Positions 53,843 to 63,543 are shown, counted from the first letter of the stretch. The stretch is DNA of 64,000 nucleotides from Acidobacteriota bacterium (GCA_026393755.1 JAPKZO010000006.1:124001-188000), one strand, 5' to 3'. The notes: generated by a model not told the origin, from the sequence alone. Numbers and translations: made by a program.

Positions 53843-55549
53843 CTATGGCTTCGGGATCATCCAGGGAAACAGGTACGCCTGAGCCAGCACGATCAACCCC
53901 ATGATCACGGCCAGCGCCAGGCTGTGCCAGAACACGGCGCGCAACAAGGTGCCCTCCTGTCCGGGCTGCCCGGTGGCCGCCCCAGCGACGACAATTGTCT
54001 GCGCGTCGATCATCTTGCCCATCACACCGCCTGTGCTGTTGGCCGTGGCGATCAAGACGGGATTCAGGCCGAGTTGTTCGGCCGTGATTCGCTGCAGGCT
54101 GCCGAACAGCACGTTCGAGCTCGTATCGGAACCGGTGAGCGCCACTCCCAGCCAGCCGAGCATCGCGGCGAAGAACGGGTACATCACGCCGGTCCCCGTA
54201 AACGACAGCCCGAGCGTTGCGTCGGTGCCTCCGTACCTCGTCACGAAACCAAGGGCCATCATCAGGCTGATCGTGAGCAACGACCGCCGCATCTGCTTGA
54301 TCGTGTCGCGAGCGACCTTGACGACGGTCCGTCTCGGAATGCGCAGCAGCCATGCGGTCGCCAGCGCCGCCAGTGCGATGCCGCTGCCAGTGGCCGACAG
54401 CCAGTTACCCGTGAACACCGCCGGTTCGGCGTGGCGTTGCTGGTATGCGGCGTCGTTGATTCGCGCGGTCTCGACTGGGGACGGCACGACCGGGTATTCC
54501 CTGAAGACACGCCTGTGCAATCCAGGCACATCGAGTTGGGGCGCGAGCCATCGCGACACCGAAACAGCCGCTCGATCTCCCGGCGACCAGGATCCGGTGG
54601 TAAGCATCCGTTTGACGGGGGTCAAGCCCCAGATCGTGACGAATACACTCAGCAGGATCCACGGCAGCCACGCGCGAACCAGCAGACGACGGGGAATGGG
54701 CTCGACGCGACTCGCGTCGGCGGCCCCTGCGTGATCACGTGGTTGCCATTTCACGCACAAGAGACCCACGCAGGCGATCGAGACCAGCCCGCCGGCGATG
54801 TCCACCAGTTCGGGGCCGACGCAGTTGCTCCAGACAAACTGCACGACCGCGAAACTGCCGCCGCACACCAGGACAGCGGGCCACACGCTGCGTAGCCCGC
54901 GCCACCCGCTCATTACAACGACCAGCCACGCCGGAATCAGCACCGAGACAAGCGGAAGCTGGCGGCCGGCCATCGCGCCGAGTGTGAACGCCGGCAGTCC
55001 AGTGACCGACGCCAGCGTGAGGATCGGCGTGCCGATGGCGCCAAATGCTACGGGCGCGGTATTGGCGATCAGCGAGAGCGTGGCGGCGTGGTACGGCGTG
55101 AACCCCAGGCCCATCAACAATGCCGCCGAGATGGCCACCGGCGTGCCGAATCCGGACGCGCCTTCGATGAACGCACCAAACGAGAAAGCCACCAGCAGCG
55201 CCTGGATGCGACGATCAGACGATAACCGGGCGACCGACTGTTTCACGACGGCAAACGTCCCTGACGTCACCGACAGGTTGTAGAGGAAGATGGCGGCGAC
55301 AACGATCCAGCCGATCGGGAACAGTCCGTAGGCCGCCCCGTAAAGCGTCGTCTCGACGGCGATGCGGACCGGCATCCCGAACAGGCCCACCGAGACGACG
55401 AGCGCCGATCCGAGCCCCAGCAACGCCGCGCGATGGGCCGGCCATTTCATCAGCCCAAGCGTCGCCAGCAGCAAGACGATGGGCAGGGCCGCGGCGATTG
55501 TGCTGAGCCATGCCTGTCCGAACGGGTCGTACACCTGAACCCAGGCCAT
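53843..55549 (-). CDS. lctP: L-lactate permease (LctP family)
   Basis: A 568-residue transporter with about 13 helices; ATG 55549 begins MAWVQVYDPFG. Family blocks: LFPIGWIVVAAIFLYNLSVTSGTF, FSFGAFIEGASGFGTPVAISAALLMGLGF, ANTAPVAFGAIGTPI and TGSDTSSNVLFGSLQ...IATANSTGGVMGKMI. It imports lactate or glycolate with protons. LutABC at 25-28 kb would oxidise the lactate, though the two loci are 25 kb apart. The 17-residue upstream extension is basic and unlikely to be used. Confidence 0.94.
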   Translation of the reverse strand: MAWVQVYDPFGQAWLSTIAAALPIVLLLATLGLMKWPAHRAALLGLGSALVVSVGLFGMPVRIAVETTLYGAAYGLFPIGWIVVAAIFLYNLSVTSGTFAVVKQSVARLSSDRRIQALLVAFSFGAFIEGASGFGTPVAISAALLMGLGFTPYHAATLSLIANTAPVAFGAIGTPILTLASVTGLPAFTLGAMAGRQLPLVSVLIPAWLVVVMSGWRGLRSVWPAVLVCGGSFAVVQFVWSNCVGPELVDIAGGLVSIACVGLLCVKWQPRDHAGAADASRVEPIPRRLLVRAWLPWILLSVFVTIWGLTPVKRMLTTGSWSPGDRAAVSVSRWLAPQLDVPGLHRRVFREYPVVPSPVETARINDAAYQQRHAEPAVFTGNWLSATGSGIALAALATAWLLRIPRRTVVKVARDTIKQMRRSLLTISLMMALGFVTRYGGTDATLGLSFTGTGVMYPFFAAMLGWLGVALTGSDTSSNVLFGSLQRITAEQLGLNPVLIATANSTGGVMGKMIDAQTIVVAGAATGQPGQEGTLLRAVFWHSLALAVIMGLIVLAQAYLFPWMIPKP

Positions 55550-55865
55550 GCCGGTTGTCCTCCCTCGCCGCGATCGGCGGCGGGTATGCCGCGCGGCCAA
55601 GACGATACCTCATTGGCGGGCGGGTTGCTCCCCTCGTTTCTCCTTGACAGGATCCGAGGTCTGCGGGATGCTGCGAATTGGCCCCTGCAGCGGGCGAGTG
55701 TCTTCACCGCTGTCGGCGGTTCGGCCCCTCGGTCCGGTTTCAAGGACAGGTTTCACCCTACACGCGTGCCGTCGACTTCCCGGGTGCGGTTTTAGAGGAC
55801 CAGGGTCAGGCGAGGCTTACAGTCCGTCAGGAATGGGACCACTTCTTCGATGACAGGCGTGACTT
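55550..55865. other. Intergenic region with a dispersed repeat and no gene
   Basis: This 316-base gap holds the repeat at about 55695-55795 that weakly matches 33246-33340. TTGACA at 55642-55647 lacks a -10 box at a useful distance. No protein-like frame was found. Confidence 0.45.
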
Positions 55866-56327
55866 ATGCCAATACATGGACATCTTCCCAAGGCCATTCC
55901 GGCCGACCAACTCCTCGCCAGCGCGCGGGCTGCGATGGCGGCTGTCGAACCACCACCGGGGTGTGACATGGACGCCGTGCGCCCCGCGCCGGCATCCCTG
56001 GTCAGTCACTGGCCCGCGTGGGTGACACGCGCCGGAGCCCTCGTCGGCGACGGTGTGTACTGCCTGTGGTGTCAGCCGCATCCCGATCCGCGTGAGACGT
56101 TTCCCTCGCAGTTGATCTTGAATGTGCCCGCCGGGCGGTACATGGTGGACGTGCTGGACGTGTCGCGAGCGGCGTGGACATCGAGCGAATCGGCCGCCGG
56201 CAAGCCGCTCGTGGCTGGTTTGCCGTACACTGCCGGCGACCTGCTTGTGTGGATTCGGCTGGTTGAGCGGGCCGCCCAGACCGAGCACGCCGTGATCGTC
56301 GAACCGGAACCCGTCGCGACGGGTTGA
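55866..56327 (+). CDS. Hypothetical protein
   Basis: A 153-residue soluble frame with no recognised family. Features: PPGCDMDAVRP near 30, GDGVYCLWCQPHP near 62-74, LILNVPAGRYMVDVLDVSRAAWTSSESAAGKPLVAGLPYTAGDLLVWIRL, and a TEHAVIVEPEP end. The last 80 residues look like an all-beta sandwich, similar in feel to C-terminal domains of glycoside hydrolases, but without a catalytic domain. No signal peptide. ATG 55866 has no clear ribosome site, so the start is uncertain. Codon use matches its neighbours. Confidence 0.6.
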   Translation: MPIHGHLPKAIPADQLLASARAAMAAVEPPPGCDMDAVRPAPASLVSHWPAWVTRAGALVGDGVYCLWCQPHPDPRETFPSQLILNVPAGRYMVDVLDVSRAAWTSSESAAGKPLVAGLPYTAGDLLVWIRLVERAAQTEHAVIVEPEPVATG

Positions 56328-56460
56328 TCGCAGGCCGAACGCGGTAATCGCGTCGTTCGCCGTCCCCGTACCGCTTCAGCCACAACCGAGACCGCGGGGC
56401 TGCGTGTATGCTGGTGGCCGACACTTGGTCCAGCGATCAACGTTGTGGAGGCGCCTCGCG

Positions 56461-57060
56461 ATGGACACCAATATTTGGAACGACATCGTTGTCCCGGGCA
56501 TTCCCATTGTCGACAAGATTCTGCGCCCGATCATCGTGTACCTGTTTCTCATCGTCGGGCTTCGGCTGGCGGGCAAGCGCGAGCTGGCGCAACTGAATCC
56601 GTTCGACCTGGTCGTGCTCCTGACCATCTCGAACACCGTCCAGAACGCCATCATCGGCGCCGACAACAGCGTGGTCGGCGGCCTGATCGGCGCGTCGACG
56701 CTGCTGGTGGTGAACTATCTGGTCGTCCGGTGGACGTTCCGTCATCCGCGACTTGAGCGCCTGGTCGAAGGCACTCCGACTGCGCTCATCCAGGATGGGG
56801 TGGTGGACACGCAGGCGATGGAACGGGAACTCATCACGGTGGATGAACTCACGTCCGCCGCCCACAAGCAGGGCTACCTGTCGCTCGAAGACGTGGATCG
56901 GGGCGTGCTTGAGCCCGGCGGGTCGGTCACCTTCTCGCCCCGGACAGCCACGACGCGGGTTCGCCGTCACGATGAACTCCTGGCCAAGCTCGATACACTG
57001 CACCGCCTCGTCGAAGACCTGCGCCGCGAGATCGCGGCGAGGCCCGCTACGGCGCCGTAA
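56461..57060 (+). CDS. DUF421 (YetF-like) membrane protein
   Basis: A 199-residue protein: three membrane helices (IIVYLFLIVGLRLAG, LVVLLTISNTVQNAIIG, GLIGASTLLVVNYLVV) followed by the cytoplasmic DUF421/YetF domain with EGTPTALIQDGVVDTQAMERELITVDELTSAAHKQGYLSLEDVDRGVLEPGGSVTF. The C-terminus is a short helix. The function of the family is not known. ATG 56461 follows GGAGG; the stop overlaps the peptidase gene by 14 bases. Confidence 0.9.
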   Translation: MDTNIWNDIVVPGIPIVDKILRPIIVYLFLIVGLRLAGKRELAQLNPFDLVVLLTISNTVQNAIIGADNSVVGGLIGASTLLVVNYLVVRWTFRHPRLERLVEGTPTALIQDGVVDTQAMERELITVDELTSAAHKQGYLSLEDVDRGVLEPGGSVTFSPRTATTRVRRHDELLAKLDTLHRLVEDLRREIAARPATAP

Positions 57061-58483
57061 GCAGATCGATGACGCGGCTGATGGCCCGCCGGCACACGCG
57101 GCAGAATCCGACCTTGTCCCGCGTGAACATGATGCAGTCCGCCTCGGGCCGGTACAGGCCCTTCGGCTCGTAGGCGGCGCCTTCGAACGCCCCGACCTTG
57201 CCCGAGAACTTCATCGACGACAGGAACTTCGTGTCCCACGTTTCCAGCGCGAGAAAGAGCGTGTCCATCTCGGTCTCTGGCGCACTCGTCGCGCGCAGCC
57301 GGCGCCGCTCGGCCTGGTACTCGATCTCGTGCTTCTCGTAGGCACCTTTTTCCCATGGCGTCGGCAGCGGCGTGCCCGCCTCGACCAGGTCCTTCCACTT
57401 CAGCGCGGCGGGATTGTGCAGGGCCGTGATGTTTGGTTCCCACGGCTCGATCTTCTCGGCGGACCCCGTTTCGAATGCCACGTCAGACGTGTAGTACTCG
57501 TCGCCGAGGCCGGCAAAGTGGTGGCCGAACTCGTGCACGAAGATGTAGTCCGCCGAGCCCGAGTCGACCGCCACCGTCGCGTGATCGTTGAAGATGCCGC
57601 CGCCCCCGTAGTAGCGGTTGTTGATGAGGATCTCCACCGCATCGTACGGCGCCGCCGACGCGATGTCGCGCCACGCCCGGTTGTCCATGGTCAACGCGTA
57701 CCGTTCGCTGTCGAAGATGTTGTAGGACGTGCCAAGCGGCGTGCGCCGCGCCGTCCCCGTGCGCGGGTTATGGATGCCGCTCTCGGTCGTCGGCACCGCC
57801 AGCGCGCGCACGTTGAAGTCGCTGCGACGGCTCTTGTACGGTTCGACGGTGAACATCGTCTCGGCCAGACGCCGGGCGTCGGCAATGAACTTCGGCATCT
57901 CGGCTTCCGTGTAGCCGTCGCCGAGCAGCAGCAGGTCAACTTTCGTGGCGGCGGGGCCGTTTTCCCACAACGTCACGACCTTGCCCATCGGCGCGAGGCG
58001 CGCCCTGTTGACGAGTCGCGAGTCCGGATCGACCAGCGTCGACCACAACTCGTGGAACGCGTTCAGGCGATCCCGCTTCTTCAGCACGACCTGCACTGGG
58101 TGTTTCGGCCACGGGAACCGCAGGGATTCCTGAAACGTCCCGTAGCTGTCTTTGGCATCGCCGGTGGTTTCCCACTCGCCGAAGATCGAGGCGAATCCCC
58201 GCGAGTAGATCACCTGGTTGGTGTCGCGGTCGATGACCTCGAAGAGGTAGTTGCCGAGGTTGGTGTCGTCGACGAGCCGCGTCCGGTTTCCGGGCCAGGC
58301 GCCGTCATTCAATATGCGGTCGAGCGCCACAATCTCGGTGCCGCGCCCGCCGCTGTGGAAGTAGTCCAGGCGCATCGTGTCGACCGTGAACCACGCGTCG
58401 AACGGGGAGGCCGACTGCACGCGCCCGGCCGGGGCGAGCGTGATGAAGACGCAGGCGGCAAGAGCGACGGCGATGCGGCGCAT
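57047..58483 (-). CDS. Secreted M64-family (IgA-peptidase-like) metallopeptidase
   Basis: A 478-residue protein starting at ATG 58483. Residues 1-24 are a signal peptide (MRRIAVALAACVFITLAPAG, then VQSA). The zinc motif HEFGHHFAGLGDEYY starts at His317, with His321 and downstream Asp/Glu. Preceding blocks VDLLLLGDGYTEAEMPKFIADARRLAETMF and NNRYYGGGGIFNDHATV match the M64 family. In this family such enzymes are secreted or periplasmic. Substrate unknown. The region before 58483 in frame is non-coding. Confidence 0.93.
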   Translation of the reverse strand: MRRIAVALAACVFITLAPAGRVQSASPFDAWFTVDTMRLDYFHSGGRGTEIVALDRILNDGAWPGNRTRLVDDTNLGNYLFEVIDRDTNQVIYSRGFASIFGEWETTGDAKDSYGTFQESLRFPWPKHPVQVVLKKRDRLNAFHELWSTLVDPDSRLVNRARLAPMGKVVTLWENGPAATKVDLLLLGDGYTEAEMPKFIADARRLAETMFTVEPYKSRRSDFNVRALAVPTTESGIHNPRTGTARRTPLGTSYNIFDSERYALTMDNRAWRDIASAAPYDAVEILINNRYYGGGGIFNDHATVAVDSGSADYIFVHEFGHHFAGLGDEYYTSDVAFETGSAEKIEPWEPNITALHNPAALKWKDLVEAGTPLPTPWEKGAYEKHEIEYQAERRRLRATSAPETEMDTLFLALETWDTKFLSSMKFSGKVGAFEGAAYEPKGLYRPEADCIMFTRDKVGFCRVCRRAISRVIDLLTAP

Positions 58484-58638
58484 AATAGGCTCCTTACGCG
58501 GGGCGGGAACCGAACCGACGAACCGCAGTATACCGCCCGCCCCGTCGAATGTCTGGCGACAGACCAAACCGAAAGCGGTGCGCCGGTGTCTAAAGCCCGA
58601 GTAGCGCGTAGTGTGTCTCAGCCTCCGCGAGGATCCGA

Positions 58639-59961
58639 ATGACCCGAGCCGCCCTGTGTGCGCTGTCGCTATGGCTGCTATTTTGCATGACGCTCCTTCC
58701 GTCCAGCGCTGAGGCCCAGGTTCCGCCCCCCGGATCTCCGCCTCCCGCGGCGCCGCCTGCGGTGCGAGACGTCGATGGCCGCGTCAAGGTGTTCATCGAC
58801 TGCAGCGGGTTCTGGGATTGCGACTCCGAGTACTTCCGGACGAACCTGACCTACATCGATCACGTTCGTGACCGAACGGTCGCCGACGTGCACATCCTGA
58901 TCACTGGCCAGAGCACCGGCTCGGGCGGCAACCAGGTGACGCTGGCCTTCATTGGCCTTGGTCCCTTTGCGCGGGTGGACGATCGTCTCCGTTATGTGTC
59001 GCCGCCGGACAGCACGAGCGACGCGATTCGATCGGGCCTGGTCCAGAAGATCAAGCTCGGCCTGATGCGATACGTGGCCCACTCGTCGGCCGCCGATTCG
59101 CTGACCGTCGGCGCGACCGCATCCGCGAAGGGCGGCCTGGCGAAGAAGCCCACCGACGACGCCTGGAACTTCTGGGTGATGCGGGTATCGTTCAACGGGA
59201 GCGTGTACGGCGAGGAATCGTCGAACAGCCAGTCGTACTCGGGCAGCGCTTCGGCCAATCGCACGACCGAGGCCTGGAAGGTGAGTCTCTCGTCCAGCGC
59301 CTCGTACCGGCAAAGCAGCTACGACCTCGATGAAGGGGAGACCTACAAGAGTGTGACGCGCAGTTCCAACATCGGCGCTCTCGTGGTGAAAAGCCTCGGA
59401 CCGCGTTGGTCGGCTGGCGGACGGGCGTCGCTGCAATCGTCGACGTACACCAACCAGAAGCGGGTCGTCAGCGCGGCGCCTGCGATTGAGTACAACTTCT
59501 TCCCGTATGCCGAATCGACCCGGCGCATCATGACGCTGCAGTACTCGCTCGGGGTGACGTCGTTCGCCTACGAGGAGATCACCCTCTACGACAAAGTGTC
59601 GGAGACACTGCCCAATCACAAGCTCAGCCTGAACATCGAGGCACGCCAGCCGTGGGGGCAGGTGAGCTTTCAGCTGGACGGATCACAGTACTTGTCACAG
59701 CTGGACAAGTACCGGCTCGAAGCGTATGGCGGTGTGTCCCTGCGGCTGGGCAAGGGTCTGTCGTTCAATATCAACAGCTGGTCGTCGTTTCTTCGGGACC
59801 AGCTCTACCTGCCCAAAGGTGAGGCAACAACCGAGGAGATTCTGGTGCGCCAACGCCAGCTGGCGACGTCGTTCCAATACTCGGTGTACTTCGGGATTTC
59901 CTACACCTTCGGATCGATCTACAACAACGTCGTCAATCCACGCTTTGGCGGCAACTACTGA
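58639..59961 (+). CDS. Exported beta-barrel-like outer-membrane protein
   Basis: A 440-residue protein with a signal peptide (ALCALSLWLLFCMTLLPSSAEAQ) and a Pro-rich linker (VPPPGSPPPAAPPA). Residues about 45-165 form a soluble domain with CSGFWDCDSEYF and VHILITGQSTGSGGNQ. The rest has alternating polar/hydrophobic strands rich in Ser, Tyr and Asn, ending in NPRFGGNY with aromatic last residue, like outer-membrane barrels. No named family is recognised. Upstream 58484-58638 contains a GAGG ribosome site but no clear promoter. Confidence 0.75.
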   Translation: MTRAALCALSLWLLFCMTLLPSSAEAQVPPPGSPPPAAPPAVRDVDGRVKVFIDCSGFWDCDSEYFRTNLTYIDHVRDRTVADVHILITGQSTGSGGNQVTLAFIGLGPFARVDDRLRYVSPPDSTSDAIRSGLVQKIKLGLMRYVAHSSAADSLTVGATASAKGGLAKKPTDDAWNFWVMRVSFNGSVYGEESSNSQSYSGSASANRTTEAWKVSLSSSASYRQSSYDLDEGETYKSVTRSSNIGALVVKSLGPRWSAGGRASLQSSTYTNQKRVVSAAPAIEYNFFPYAESTRRIMTLQYSLGVTSFAYEEITLYDKVSETLPNHKLSLNIEARQPWGQVSFQLDGSQYLSQLDKYRLEAYGGVSLRLGKGLSFNINSWSSFLRDQLYLPKGEATTEEILVRQRQLATSFQYSVYFGISYTFGSIYNNVVNPRFGGNY

Positions 59962-60021
59962 CGGGCGCGCCGCCTGCGGGGAACCGGGCCTTCACAGGGT
60001 ATGATCTCCAGGAGAGGGGAC

Positions 60022-60882
60022 ATGCTCGGACGAAAGACCAGCGGCTCGGTCGTGTGTACATCGTGCGGCAACCTGGTGGGCGTCAGCGACGCGGTTTGCT
60101 ACAACTGCGGACGCCGGAACCCCGGATTGTGGGGCTACGCGCCGCTACTGAGGCGGCTGGGCAACGATCTCGGATTCGTGCCGCTCGTCATCTGGGGATC
60201 GAGCGGCCTCTACGTCGCGATGCTGCTCATGTCGGGGCCGAACATCCGGATGGGCGGGCTGTTCTCGTTCCTCTCGCCGAGTTCCACGGCGCTCTTCCTG
60301 TTCGGGGAGAGTGGCGGCCTTCCGGTGTTCGGAGCGGGACGCTGGTGGACCGTGCTCAGCGCCGGGTGGCTCCACGCCGGCCTCCTCCACATCCTGTTCA
60401 ACATGCTATGGGTGAGGCAGCTCGGACCCGCGTGCGCCGAGATGTACGGCGCGGGCCGCATGGTAATCATCTACACGATCGCAGGCGCTGTTGGTTTTGC
60501 CGCGAGTTCCTGCGCGTGGGTCGTGCTCGGAGGCATCCCGATCCTGGGCGGCGCGGGATTTACCGTCGGAGCCTCAGCACCCATCTTTGGCCTGCTCGGT
60601 GCGCTCATGTACTACGGCCGCCGATCGGGCAGCAGCCTGATCCACGGCGAGGCGCTGCGGTACGCGTTGATGCTCGGGGTGTTTGGATTCATCATGCCCG
60701 GCATCGACAACTGGGCGCATGCCGGCGGGTTTGCCGGCGGCTACCTGATGGGGAAGATCCTCGACCCTCTCAAGCCGGAGCGTCTCGACCACATGCTCAT
60801 CGCCGTCGGCTGTGTCCTGGCCACCCTCGCGGCGATCATCGCCTCGATCCTGCACGGGCTGCCGCCCTTCGGGGGAGGGTAG
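60022..60882 (+). CDS. Rhomboid-family intramembrane serine protease with zinc ribbon
   Basis: A 286-residue protein. ATG 60022 is preferred because GGAGAGGGG lies just upstream; ATG 60001 is possible. Residues 10-35 hold a two-Cys-pair ribbon, CTSCGNLVGVSDAVCYNCGRRNPG. Then about six helices: WLHAGLLHILFNMLWVRQLGP, the nucleophile region FTVGASAPIFGLLGALMYYG (GAS serine, followed by Ala instead of the common Gly) and the catalytic His of NWAHAGGFAGGYLMG. Rhomboids cleave membrane substrates. The His-Ser pair is intact. Confidence 0.9.
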   Translation: MLGRKTSGSVVCTSCGNLVGVSDAVCYNCGRRNPGLWGYAPLLRRLGNDLGFVPLVIWGSSGLYVAMLLMSGPNIRMGGLFSFLSPSSTALFLFGESGGLPVFGAGRWWTVLSAGWLHAGLLHILFNMLWVRQLGPACAEMYGAGRMVIIYTIAGAVGFAASSCAWVVLGGIPILGGAGFTVGASAPIFGLLGALMYYGRRSGSSLIHGEALRYALMLGVFGFIMPGIDNWAHAGGFAGGYLMGKILDPLKPERLDHMLIAVGCVLATLAAIIASILHGLPPFGGG

Positions 60883-60969
60883 CAGAGCATGGTGATGTCG
60901 TCGGCGGAACGACGGTTTCCTCCGCGGCCCCGCGCAGCCGGCTTCGGCAAACGCCTCCCGAACCTCGCT

Positions 60970-62421
60970 CTACTTCACGTTCCCCAGAATCGCCAGCAGG
61001 AAGTTCCAGTACTTCTCCACCGTATCGATGTAGATCTTCTCGTCGGGCGAGTGCACGCCTTCGAGCGTCGGCCCGAACGACACCATGTCCATACCCGGGT
61101 ACTTCTCGCCGATGATGCCGCACTCGAGCCCGGCGTGGATGGCCTTGACGGCCGGCTCCTTGCCGGAGAGCTGCTTGTAGGTGGCGATGGCGGTCTTGAG
61201 GATGGCCGAGTCCAGATTCGGCTTCCAGCCCGGATAACCGTCCGACCCTGAGACCGTCGCGCCTCCCATTTCGAAGACCGCCCGGACGCTGTCGGCGATC
61301 TCGACAATCTCCGATGCCACGGAGCTGCGCTGGCTGGTCGCCAGCGTGACAGTCTTCTTGCCGGTCGTGATGACGGCGACGTTGGTCGAGGTCTCCACCA
61401 GCCCGGGGATATCGGCGCTCATCTTGATCACGCCGTGCGGCAGGCCCGCGATGACCTGCGTCAGCTTCTTCTGGAGACTCTTCTTGAACACCTTGCCGCG
61501 GGCCTTGATCACGGCGGCCGTGATCTCGAGACCCGGCTCAACCGTCGCCAGTTCGGCGCGGCACGTCGCGTTCAACTCCGCGACGATGGCGTTGGCGTCG
61601 GCAAGCCTGGCTTTCGGCACGAACAGCAGCGCGACCGCATCACGCGGAATCGCATTGCGCTTGTTACCGCCGTCGATGCGCGCCAGGCGGCCGCCGACCG
61701 CACCGAGCCTCATGACGACCCGGTTCAGGATCTTGAGCGCATTGCCGCGGCCCTTGTCGATCTCGAGGCCGGAGTGGCCTCCGCGCAGACCGCCGATCTT
61801 CACTTCGAGCGCCACCGACCCGGCCGGCGCCGCGTCGGTCTCGAGCGTCCATGTGCCGGCGGAATCCTTGCCGCCCGAGCACCCGACGTAGACCGCCCCC
61901 TCCTCTTCGGAGTCGAGGTTCATCAGCGTCTTGCTCTTCAGGAATCCGGGCTGGAGGTTGTTCGCGCCATTGAGGCCCATTTCCTCATCGATCGTGAAGA
62001 GGAACTCGAGCGGGCCGTGCACCAGCGTCTTGTCTTCCATGATCGCCAGGTTCGTGGCGACGGCGACCCCGTTGTCTGCGCCGAGCGTGGTGCCATCGGC
62101 CATCATCGTGTTGCCCTTGCGCACGAGCGTGATGGGATCCTTCGCGAAGTCGTGGACCTTGTCGGGCCGCTTCTCGCCCACCATGTCGAGATGGCCCTGC
62201 AGGCAGATCATCGGCACGCCAGCCCGTCCTGCCGATGCCGACTTGCGGACGACGACGTTGCCGACGCTGTCCTGCTGACAGTCGAGCCCGAGCTTCTTGG
62301 CCGTATTGAACACAAATGCCGCCGCCGCCGCTTCATCTGTGGAACAACGGGGGATCTTCGCGAGTTCAGCAAACCACTTCCAGAGGCCGGCCGGTTTCAG
62401 TCCATCGATAGCATTAGACAT
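60970..62421 (-). CDS. pepD: Aminoacyl-histidine dipeptidase (PepD, M20 family)
   Basis: A 483-residue dinuclear-zinc dipeptidase with FAELAKIPRCSTDEAAAAAF, LQGHLDMVGEK (His/Asp metal ligands), GTTLGADNGVAVA (bridging Asp), FTIDEEMGLNGA (catalytic Glu) and MNLDSEEEG. Later GGLRGGHSGLEIDKGRGNA and IHAGLECGIIGEKYPGMDMVSFGP fit PepD/carnosinase-like M20 enzymes, which split Xaa-His dipeptides. ATG 62421 opens the protein. Confidence 0.96.
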   Translation of the reverse strand: MSNAIDGLKPAGLWKWFAELAKIPRCSTDEAAAAAFVFNTAKKLGLDCQQDSVGNVVVRKSASAGRAGVPMICLQGHLDMVGEKRPDKVHDFAKDPITLVRKGNTMMADGTTLGADNGVAVATNLAIMEDKTLVHGPLEFLFTIDEEMGLNGANNLQPGFLKSKTLMNLDSEEEGAVYVGCSGGKDSAGTWTLETDAAPAGSVALEVKIGGLRGGHSGLEIDKGRGNALKILNRVVMRLGAVGGRLARIDGGNKRNAIPRDAVALLFVPKARLADANAIVAELNATCRAELATVEPGLEITAAVIKARGKVFKKSLQKKLTQVIAGLPHGVIKMSADIPGLVETSTNVAVITTGKKTVTLATSQRSSVASEIVEIADSVRAVFEMGGATVSGSDGYPGWKPNLDSAILKTAIATYKQLSGKEPAVKAIHAGLECGIIGEKYPGMDMVSFGPTLEGVHSPDEKIYIDTVEKYWNFLLAILGNVK

Positions 62422-62462
62422 CTGAGGCTCCTTTGCCTGCGGGGCTTTGGAAACTGTAGCAC

Positions 62463-62494
62463 AGCCGCCTTCGCTGCCGCTGGCAGCTTCGGCG
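62463..62494 (+). repeat. 32-base palindromic dispersed repeat, copy 2
   Basis: Partner of 23415-23446 with 28 of 32 identical positions; the hairpin GCTGCC-GCT-GGCAGC is kept while the loop has changed. It lies in the 116-base gap between divergent pepD and the aminopeptidase gene. Compensated or preserved stems with a variable loop point to structure-level selection or repeated mobility. Confidence 0.6.
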
Positions 62495-62537
62495 CCCCAG
62501 GGGCGTCCTCGCGTCTGTCATCGAGTAGAATCCGCCT

Positions 62538-63500
62538 ATGATCATCTCGTCCGCGCTTCATTCCGCTGCCCTCATCGCCGTCCGTGACTGCATGGGCGTT
62601 CGCTCAGGCGAGCGCGTCCTGGTCGTCACCGACGCCCCGCTCAGGACTATTGGCTACGCCATGTTCGAGGCTGCCCGGGAGCTCACCAGCGAGGTGCTCC
62701 TCATCGAGATGACGCCGCGCCAGAGCAACGGCGCCGAACCGCCCGCGGAAGTGGCGGCCCTGATGACGCAGGTGGACGTCGTGCTCTGTCCGACCTCCAA
62801 GTCGCTGACGCACACCGATTCGCGCCGCGCCGCCAGCGCAAAGGGTGTGCGCGTCGCGACACTCCCGGGCGTCACCGAAGAGGTGATGGTCCGCTGCATG
62901 AACGCGGACTACAAGGAGATTGCCGCCCGCACGATTCGCATCTGCGATCTGATGCGCCAGACAAAGGTCGTCCGCGTGACCGCGCCGGCCGGAACCGACG
63001 TGACGCTGCCGATCGAGGGCCGTGAGGCCCACGCCAGCTCGGGCCTGTTCCGCGAGAAGGGCCTCTGGGGGAACCTGCCGACCGGCGAGGCCTACCTTGC
63101 GCCCGTCGAAGGCCTCTCACGCGGCATCGTCGTGGTGGACGGGTCGATGGCGAGCGTCGGCATGGTTGACGAGCCCATCCGCATCACGGTGAAGGATGGA
63201 TTCGCCACCGACATCACCGGAGGCGCCTCGGCGCGGCGGCTGGTCGAGTTGCTCGAGCCGCACGGAAAGGATGCCCGCACAGTGGCCGAATTCGGCGTCG
63301 GCACAAACGACCGCGCGATCCTCACGGGCGTGATTCTCGAAGACGAGAAGGTGATGGGCACGATCCACATCGCCTTTGGCGACAACAAATCGATGGGGGG
63401 GAGCGTCCGCGTCGCGAGCCACCTCGATGGATTGATCAAGCAGCCGACCGTCTGGTTCGACGATCACAAGGTGATGGAGGGGGGACGGCTGTTGGTGTGA
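62538..63500 (+). CDS. M29-like aminopeptidase family protein
   Basis: A 320-residue protein with SGERVLVVTDAPLRTIGYAMFEAARE near 22, CPTSKSLTHTDSRRAASAKG, LPGVTEEVMVRCMNADY, and a C-terminal metal-binding region EFGVGTNDRAILTGVILEDEKVMGTIHIAFGDNKSMGG...HLDGLI, where Glu, His and Asp ligands of thermophilic aminopeptidases appear. It is shorter than classic M29 enzymes (about 400) but matches the 320-residue subgroup. It likely trims peptides in the cytoplasm. It stands opposite pepD. Confidence 0.87.
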   Translation: MIISSALHSAALIAVRDCMGVRSGERVLVVTDAPLRTIGYAMFEAARELTSEVLLIEMTPRQSNGAEPPAEVAALMTQVDVVLCPTSKSLTHTDSRRAASAKGVRVATLPGVTEEVMVRCMNADYKEIAARTIRICDLMRQTKVVRVTAPAGTDVTLPIEGREAHASSGLFREKGLWGNLPTGEAYLAPVEGLSRGIVVVDGSMASVGMVDEPIRITVKDGFATDITGGASARRLVELLEPHGKDARTVAEFGVGTNDRAILTGVILEDEKVMGTIHIAFGDNKSMGGSVRVASHLDGLIKQPTVWFDDHKVMEGGRLLV

Positions 63501-63505
63501 GGAAA

Positions 63506-63543
63506 GTAGACCGTAGACAGTAGTCGGTAGACGGTCGGTAGAC
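63506..63543 (+). repeat. Short GTAGAC heptamer tandem repeat
   Basis: GTAGAC or GTAGTC starts at 63506, 63513, 63520 and 63527 in strict 7-base phase, then again at 63538. It lies in the gap between the aminopeptidase stop and the last gene. Four in-phase copies are unlikely by chance; slipped replication is a simple origin. Confidence 0.6.

Noticed and set aside
55642-55690. TTGACA as a promoter for the hypothetical gene at 55866
   Set aside because: No -10 box at 15-19 bases, and the gene is over 200 bases away.
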